Positions 58,619 through 64,000 of a stretch of DNA of 64,000 bases are shown here, one piece after another; the stretch's first letter is position 1; every line of letters begins with the position of its first letter. Origin of the DNA: Methanosarcina sp. ERenArc_MAG2 (GTDB taxonomy: Archaea > Halobacteriota > Methanosarcinia > Methanosarcinales > Methanosarcinaceae). The DNA lies in NCBI GenBank assembly GCA_023955635.1, contig JAMXHR010000002.1, forward strand, positions 124,001 to 188,000. Direction: 5' to 3'. The position numbers and the translations under genes were made by a program. Below the pieces are notes generated by a model that ran no database searches, had not been told where the DNA came from, and worked only from the letters and a program-made list of their open reading frames with translations.

Positions 58619-59227
58619 TCATTTTTTCTCCCTTATAAGAACATCTGCCGGATCGATATCAAGAGCTTTATCATAACACTCCATGGCTTTCCCGTAATTT
58701 CCCAGGTTTTCCAGGGCTGAACCTTTCCGATACCATGAAAATACATCATCTGGATTAAACTTCAGGATTTCGTCATAACACTCTATCGACTTTTCAAATT
58801 CCTTTAAGTTATTGAAAGCAAAACCCTTGAGCGATCTGACTCCCAGATTTTCAGGATCGATATCAAGAGCCCTGTCATAGCAGGCAAGAGCCTCTTTTGA
58901 TCTTCCCATCCGGTCCAGTGCAAAACCTTTCTTAATCCATGCATCGACATACAGTGGATCCAGAGCTAAAGCTTCATTATAAAACCCGAGCTTGTCTTCG
59001 TAATTATCAGTCTCGCTAGCCTTTATAAGGAGTTTCCCTGGATTCTCTGGTTCTCCGGTTTTTCCTGCCAGTTCAAGCTCTTTTCGCTTTTTCCGGCCCA
59101 TTTTTGCAGTTTTATCTTCTTCTATCATTTCTGAATCCTCGCTTTTCCGGTGAAAGTTTATTCCGGACCCTTCCGGATTTTGCCACACGACCTTTTTTCC
59201 ATCGGATCTTTTTCCCATTTTATGCAT
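58619..59227 (-). CDS. TPR-repeat protein
   Basis: A 202-residue protein. After a charged N-terminal 60 residues it has at least three tetratricopeptide repeats (DPLYVDAWIKKGFALDRMGR, SKEALACYDRALDIDPENLG, EFEKSIECYDEILKFNPDDV, NYGKAMECYDKALDIDPADV). TPR domains mediate protein-protein contacts. It has no signal peptide and is probably cytoplasmic. It lies 140 bases downstream of another TPR gene in the same orientation. Confidence 0.85.
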   Translation of the reverse strand: MHKMGKRSDGKKVVWQNPEGSGINFHRKSEDSEMIEEDKTAKMGRKKRKELELAGKTGEPENPGKLLIKASETDNYEDKLGFYNEALALDPLYVDAWIKKGFALDRMGRSKEALACYDRALDIDPENLGVRSLKGFAFNNLKEFEKSIECYDEILKFNPDDVFSWYRKGSALENLGNYGKAMECYDKALDIDPADVLIREKK

Positions 59228-59365
59228 GTAACCAGAGATAAAAACTGGTATTCTGAATTTTTGTTTTCAATGAGATATACTTTTTATGATTCGAATTTCA
59301 CCGACTATAAAAAAGGTTACTAGAGCCTTGAAATAAAGGGCAGAGGATGTACAGGAAAAGAAAGA

Positions 59366-60580
59366 TTACTGAGAAACCCTTGCCTTTTGCCGACTGATCT
59401 CCGAAAGGATTCTTACCTTTAATTCGAGCGCAGGATCAAAACCCGGTTTCAATTCGAGGGCTCTGTTGCAGCTTTTCAGTGCTTCTTCGTATTCATTCAG
59501 TTCTAACAGGACAAATCCCCTGCCCGCCCAGAGCCCTTGCTCTGTTTGCACAAGCTTAAGAGCTCTATCATATACAGTCAGAGCTTCCTCAAGCCTGCCG
59601 AGCCTGTAAAGGAGGCTCCCGGCACACGTCAGGGCTTCAAGGTAATCAGGCCTGATTTTAAGGGCCGAACTGTAAGCCTCAAGGGCTTCCTCTTTCCTAC
59701 CAAGGGCTGAAAGGACCGAGCCTTTTCCTGCCCAGGCCTCAGCATATTCGGGAGATTTCATAAGGACGTTTTCGTAAGTTTCAAGCGCCTCTTCAAACCT
59801 GCCGAGCCTGTAAAGGGCAACTCCTTTGTTGTCCCAGGTAATTTTAAAAGCCGGTTCAAGCTCAATTGCTCTGTCATAAGCCGCAATCGCTTCCTCAAGT
59901 CGTCCCATTTCCGAGAAGATCGCACCCCTGTTGTACCAGACCCTGTAATCGTCAGGAATAATTTCCAGCACCTGCGCAGTAAGCTGCAGGGCAGTTTCAA
60001 ACCGCCTGACCTTATACATGAGCACAGCTTTCTGGAAAAGGGCGGTAGCGTCCTCAGAATCCCTTTCAAGCATTTCAGTGCAGCCCTGAAGTTCTTTGAA
60101 GAGCGAGAGGGAAGCATATAGTTCCCTTGCAGCCAGGAAAATGGGCAGAATTTCGTAGTTTTTCTCATTAAACGTAAGTAATTTTGTCCCCGTATCATAG
60201 AAGAAGGCTGCCGGTTCCCTGTGGCCGGGATTTTCTTCCGATTTATTTTCTTTTCCTTTATCTTTCAGGGTTTTCTCTATTCCCCCAGTTTTTTCTATTA
60301 CTCTAACTACTGCTCCCAATCCGGAAAAAGCCGCCGGAGAAAAGGGGGAATCGCCTGGGATTGAAAGCACGGATTTAAGGTGCTTCCTGAGTTTTTTGTC
60401 ATTGCTGTTCCATAGAACCTTTGAAACGCCCTCACATTCATTAAGAAATTTTAGCAGGCAGAGCCTCAAGGATACCGGGCTCTCCGAACACTCAAGTGCG
60501 GTAAAGGCTGAAATCGCTGCCCTGCAGTGTTCCCTGAGTTCGCTCAGGAAACCGTTTATTCTGGAATAACCCTCCGTTTT
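59366..60580 (-). CDS. TPR-repeat protein with helical N-terminal domain
   Basis: The C-terminal 230 residues hold six or more TPR units (YRVWYNRGAIFSEMGRLEEA, IAAYDRAIELEPAFKITWDN, KGVALYRLGRFEEALETYEN, LEALTCAGSLLYRLGRLEEA). The N-terminal part is helical (SELREHCRAAISAFTALE, LRLCLLKFLNECEGVSKVLW). Clear coding sequence extends upstream of the first TTG (60469) to at least 60580 without a normal start, and a short run near 60581 may hide a frameshift. The true start is unresolved, perhaps a TTG near 60645. It is probably co-transcribed with the PASTA gene. Confidence 0.75.
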   Translation of the reverse strand, partial: KTEGYSRINGFLSELREHCRAAISAFTALECSESPVSLRLCLLKFLNECEGVSKVLWNSNDKKLRKHLKSVLSIPGDSPFSPAAFSGLGAVVRVIEKTGGIEKTLKDKGKENKSEENPGHREPAAFFYDTGTKLLTFNEKNYEILPIFLAARELYASLSLFKELQGCTEMLERDSEDATALFQKAVLMYKVRRFETALQLTAQVLEIIPDDYRVWYNRGAIFSEMGRLEEAIAAYDRAIELEPAFKITWDNKGVALYRLGRFEEALETYENVLMKSPEYAEAWAGKGSVLSALGRKEEALEAYSSALKIRPDYLEALTCAGSLLYRLGRLEEALTVYDRALKLVQTEQGLWAGRGFVLLELNEYEEALKSCNRALELKPGFDPALELKVRILSEISRQKARVSQ

Positions 60581-60601
60581 AAGCCCTCCTTTGCCCTCTG
60601 T

Positions 60602-61104
60602 TCAGTTACGATCGGAAAGAGAGCCGCACACTGAATTTCTATCAACTGGAGGCAAAAACTTACCTTTTGCCGCAACTACAAGCTTTACGGCCGATCCGGC
60701 TAGTGATTTTGTCCCTGACTTCGGCTCCTGCCTGAGCACTTCTCCAATCATAACCCCTATAGGAAGAACACTTCTTTGCTCAACGACTTCCCCTGCCGTA
60801 AGCCCTGCTTCTTCCAGAATTTTCATAGCTTTCTTAAGGGGCTGCCTTATGACATTCGGAACTTCTACATTTCCTGTGGCATTTCCGGGACCTGTTCTAG
60901 TTTCCAACTTCTGCACGCCCTCGTTTACTTCCAATACTTCTTCAAGTAAATCGATTGCCCCGCTAATCCGGAGGAGGGTTTCGTTCAGGGTTTTTTTCGG
61001 TCTTCAAGTTCTGTAAGCTTTAATTCGATATCTTTCGCGATTTTCTGTCCGGACTCGTATTCTGCCCTGAGCTCAGTTAAACGCTGTTCAAGTTGTGCTT
61101 TCAT
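60602..61104 (-). CDS. Coiled-coil PASTA-domain protein (frameshifted in sequence)
   Basis: From MKAQLEQRLTELRAEYESGQ the protein forms a coiled coil (KIAKDIELKLTELEDRKK). After the break at a seven-base run (60991-60997) it continues LNETLLRISGAIDLLEEVLE. A PASTA domain follows (VEVPNVIRQPLKKAMKILEE, AGLTAGEVVEQRSVLPIGVM, GEVLRQEPKSGTKSLAGSAV, KLVVAAKG). PASTA domains usually bind cell-wall muropeptides in bacteria; here no membrane segment is seen, so the role differs. The last 20 residues after AAKGK look atypical and may come from another indel. Confidence 0.7.
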
Positions 61105-61355
61105 ACTCCTGCAACCCCTTTTGTTTAAACATATTCACTCAATTCGGACTCGGTCTTTAGTTTTGATTCAAACCTGTCTTTATCCTGCATTTTTATTCAA
61201 TTTCTTTGCCTTTATCTACTGTTTTACTTTACTCTTTTGTCTTCATCGGCTGGCTTTACTTTTACTTTTTATATTTTACTTTTGTTTCCGGTTCTTTTCC
61301 ATCTCTGTACAATTCCAACCCAATACATTTTAAGTTTTATATTTTTACACGCAAT

Positions 61356-61431
61356 TGGATTGAAGAACCGAAAATGGATTGAAGAACCGAAAATGGATTG
61401 AAGAACCGAAAATGGATTGAAGAACCGAAAA
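61356..61431. repeat. 19-bp tandem repeat, four copies
   Basis: The unit TGGATTGAAGAACCGAAAA is repeated four times without change, starting at 61356, 61375, 61394 and 61413. Confidence 0.92.
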
Positions 61432-61439
61432 TTATGCAG

Positions 61440-61540
61440 TAAAGTAAGAAATAAAAGTAAGAAATAAAAGTAAGAAATAAAAGTAAGAAATAAAAGTAAG
61501 AAATAAAAGTAAGAAATAAAAATAAGAAATAAAAGTAAAA
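61440..61540. repeat. 13-bp tandem repeat, about seven copies
   Basis: The unit AAAAGTAAGAAAT is repeated about seven times, with one G-to-A variant in the penultimate unit. Confidence 0.92.
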
Positions 61541-61610
61541 AGATTGTTTGAATTCAAAATGGAAATTAATTATTGCTTCAAAGTCTTATTTAAGCCATCA
61601 GAGGCATACT

Positions 61611-61910
61611 ATGTATAAATTAAGCTATACAAAGAGTTATTTGAATGGAAGCAGTCAATCCCGAGCAAATATAAAAATCAACGAACACAGCAAGGAAATA
61701 ATCGAGCTACTTACTGGAGACCTCCCCTGTAGCAGAGCAGTAGTCCTGATTCCAAAAGTGCTCATGGGCCTCGACGCAGGCCTCCGAAACTTGCAAGTGG
61801 GGAGTATTATTACGAAACTCTCAAGCAATTTGAAACCCTTGAAATCTCCAGAAAAGCCCTGTAAAAAGTTTCTGTGCTTGAAGCCGAATTTGCGGCAAGC
61901 ATAATCTTTG
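61611..61910 (+). CDS. Small unassigned protein, probably frameshifted
   Basis: From MYKLSYTKSYLNGSSQSRAN the frame runs on as IKINEHSKEIIELLTGDLPC and SRAVVLIPKVLMGLDA. Near 61780 the better reading moves to another frame (RPPKLASGEYYYETLKQFET, LEISRKAL). The codon bias fits a real gene of about 85-100 residues. I do not recognise a family. The end is uncertain because of the shift. Confidence 0.4.
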
Positions 61911-63120
61911 TTACAAAAAATACAGTATCACAGGCAGCAAGATAACCCCCATTGCATGGGATTTCCTGACATTCATGAAAGATGCTAGCATGCCTATGGG
62001 AGTCGAAATTACAAAAATGAAAAACCCGAACAGCCCTGTGAAGAGGAAAACCATTACTGTAAGCCCGATAAGGACACCCGCACAGAGTTTGCTGTAATCA
62101 ACTTTTTTAGAAGGAGATGGGCATTGTTTCCTATCCAAACTGTGGAAAAGTAGGAAAACAGGGCAGTTAATACCATAGTGGCAAAAAAGAGCAGCAGTAT
62201 GGGTAAATCAAGCGCATTCGTTCCCAGAATATCTTCTACGGCAACCATTGCCCCGCTTCGGGTCCTTCCGATCACCACAAAGGCTACCAGCCCGAAAATC
62301 GCGTTAGAGGTATTTACCCCGGAATTCGAAATTAAGAATTCCTTCGAGCTCTCAAGCGTTGAAGGGTTACTGGCATACGGGTCAGAATAGAGAGAGGTTC
62401 TTAACCTTCCTAGCTCAGGTTCGGAGTTTTTTTCTTAAGGTAAATCCTGTCAAAATCGACTTTTGCAACAAGCCCTGTAAGGAGTGCCGCAATTGCTGAG
62501 GAGAGGCCTGGCAACCATGCCACAAGCGAGCCTGCTGCGCTGCCTGTAAGGATTCCCCTGAGAATTCTTTTTCGAGAAAGCTTGAGTGCGGAAACGGATT
62601 CCTCGGGGATCTTCGAGCTTGTGAGGAGGCTTGTAATTAGTTGGGATGCTCCGAAAAGCCCGCTCAGCAGAGGCAGGAGCACGGACGGCTCCCCAAAATT
62701 AACAACCGGAACCATAAGAGATTCCCTTGCAAAAGCGAAAAGCCCAAGCACGCCTGTGATCAAAAACAAAACTAGGGCAAAAGCTTTGTACTTATACTTT
62801 GCAAGTGGGCTTTTCTCTTTTGAATCTTCATCTTTTTCACCTTTTTCACTTGCAAGCATCAGAAAAACGATTAAAATAAGAATCCATGCCATATGCTCCT
62901 CAAGATAAGGATAAACAGTCTTGAAGAATAGAGAAAACGGCAGCACAAATACCAGCGAAGCAACTACCGAGCCTGCGCTTCCTAATGCTGAAAGGCGGAC
63001 TGCCTCAGCTCCGGCTCCGTCAAGCAGAAGCCTGTGCCCTGGCAAGACCGTAAGCGCGGTATCCCCATCCGGCGCCCCTAAAAACACTGAGGGAATAATG
63101 TCGTGGATGGATTTATGGTT
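61911..63120 (-). pseudogene. TctA-like membrane permease, 5'-truncated
   Basis: The sequence resembles archaeal tripartite tricarboxylate transporter (TctA/DUF112) permeases: IIPSVFLGAPDGDTALTVLP, GHRLLLDGAGAEAVRLSALG, many membrane segments (ASLVFVLPFSLFF, AWILILIVFLMLAS, ALVLFLITGVLGLFAFA), LPLLSGLFGASQLITSLL and GSAAGSLVAWLPGLSSAIAA. Breaks at a seven-base run (62427-62433) and a six-base run (62103-62108) are each repaired by one base, joining all three frames to the stop at 61911. About 80 N-terminal residues are missing upstream of 63120 and no start is found, so the gene is truncated. Confidence 0.7.
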
Positions 63121-63408
63121 TTTGGTAAAACATACATTTATTTTAGGTGCTAGAAAGTCACACAGAAATAAAGCATATAAATAAAATGTGGATAGGAGAA
63201 AGAAAAAAACTAAATGTTATTTTGGGGGACGAGCAGGCCCCCTGCCCACTCGTCGATTTGGGAAAAATCAGACGCTGATGAGAAAGCGCCCATGTATGAT
63301 TAGCAGGAAACTATTTAAATTTTTTAGAATATGTTAGGGGTTTTCCATTATAAGTTGGAAACCTCATTAATTGCAGCTTTTTAATACCTTCTAAACGTTG
63401 ATATCATT
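63121..63408. other. Intergenic region with a GC hairpin
   Basis: It contains an imperfect inverted repeat, ACGAGCAGG and CCCACTCGT, around a CCCC loop (about 63230-63255), in otherwise AT-rich DNA. It may be a repeat fragment or an RNA structure. No gene. Confidence 0.4.
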
Positions 63409-64000
63409 ATGAAACCCTCCAAAATCCTTGGTGTCATTATATTCCTGATACTCATTGCATCTGGATGCATAGATTCTGGAGACAATCCTTCAGAAGTAAC
63501 TCCTGCAAAAGAAACACCAATTGCTGAACAGTCTGCTCCTACAACAGCAAATCAAAATGAAAAAACCCCGCAGACCAGAACTTAACCATAAATTTCTTGG
63601 ATGTAGGCCAGGGAGACTCGATCGTGATCGAGTATAAAAATAAATCCATGCTTATAGATGCGGGAGAACAAGACCAGGGAGAAGTCGTATCAAATTATCT
63701 AAGGGACCAGGGAATCTCCACGCTGGATTATGTAGTTGCAACCCATCCGCATAGTGATCACATAGGCGGGATGACTGATATTCTCAACAGCTTCCAGGTT
63801 GAGCATTTCGTTGACAGCGGATACCCCCATACATCCAAAACCTACGAAAATATGCTGACCACAATTGACCAGAAAAAGATTCCATTTGAAATAGCTCAGG
63901 TTGGTCAAACAATCGACTTTGACCCTGCTGTTGATATTGAGGTCTTGAATCCTTCAAAGACATATTCTGATGACCTGAACGAAAACTCGGTAGTTCTCAA
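63409..64000 (+). CDS. Secreted metallo-beta-lactamase-fold protein (ComEC-type), partial
   Basis: It runs off the window end. The N-terminus MKPSKILGVIIFLILIASGC is a lipoprotein-like signal with a lipobox (IASGC), followed by a Ser/Thr/Pro-rich linker. After a shift at a six-A run (63560-63565) the MBL domain starts: NLTINFLDVGQGDSIVIEYK, MLIDAGEQDQ and the metal motif VVATHPHSDHIGGMTDIL (HxHxDH). This form matches stand-alone ComEC/Rec2-type MBL hydrolases. It is probably anchored outside the membrane. The substrate is unknown. Confidence 0.82.

Larger units (their letters stand above)
61105..61610. other. Gene-free region with tandem repeats
   Basis: T-rich DNA upstream of the PASTA gene, then two adjacent tandem arrays (61356-61431 and 61440-61540). 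No coding region. Confidence 0.6.

Noticed and set aside
63228..63300. GC-rich hairpin and CTGATGA sequence, considered as a box C/D RNA
   Set aside because: The box C base preceding TGATGA is wrong and no properly spaced box D is seen.
1..64000. tRNA and rRNA genes
   Set aside because: I looked for conserved T-loop and rRNA motifs while reading both strands and found none I could defend.

Overview
The window looks like a chromosomal segment of a Methanosarcina-type methanogenic archaeon. This rests on archaeal phenylalanyl-tRNA synthetase beta, RNase HII, PurS/PurQ, a CooC-type ATPase, MEDS/PAS sensor kinases, a NosD-type surface protein, long AT-rich intergenic DNA and a heavy insertion-sequence load. 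No rRNA or tRNA gene was recognised.

Layout. 1-7050: sparse genes (small exported protein, DUF5996-like protein, EVE/Mrr-N-like protein, pheT) and gene debris. 7051-9527: an IS66 element with an IS5-group element nested in it. 9528-24639: an accessory island. It holds a beta-rich hypothetical protein, a PIN-domain protein, a GC-richer three-gene cluster (L-asparaginase, a protein with a CheD-like Cys/His spacing, a Cys2 Ntn-hydrolase), a papain-like protease with a large C-terminal domain, a stand-alone copy of that domain, and a chagasin-type cysteine-protease inhibitor. IS6-family copies, IS6-like ends and several miniature inverted-repeat elements lie between these cargo genes.

24640-37329: a complete type I-C CRISPR-Cas locus. 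The array has 25 full repeats plus one truncated repeat. The genes are cas2, cas1, cas4, cas7, cas8c, cas5c and cas3, all on the minus strand. Three nested insertion sequences (IS630 inside an IS4/IS701-type element inside an IS1-family element) separate cas3 from cas5c. An IS6 element cuts the leader-distal end of the array.

37330-46014: core genes (rnhB, nosD-like, purQ-purS, an asparagine synthetase), an ISAzo13 element and a zinc-ribbon miniprotein. 46901-53113: two large signalling proteins, a MEDS-PAS histidine kinase and a CheB-CheR-PAS fusion. 53409-64000: a TIR-like remnant, a winged-helix regulator, ilvD, cooC, a PASTA/TPR gene group, a 5'-truncated TctA-like permease and the start of a secreted metallo-beta-lactamase-fold protein.

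An important caveat: about twenty genes, including pheT, ilvD, rnhB, cas3 and cas5, are broken by single-base shifts. In almost every case I read, adding one base to a homopolymer run restores the family sequence. This points to homopolymer undercalling in the assembly rather than real pseudogenes, and such genes are annotated here over their full restored extent.
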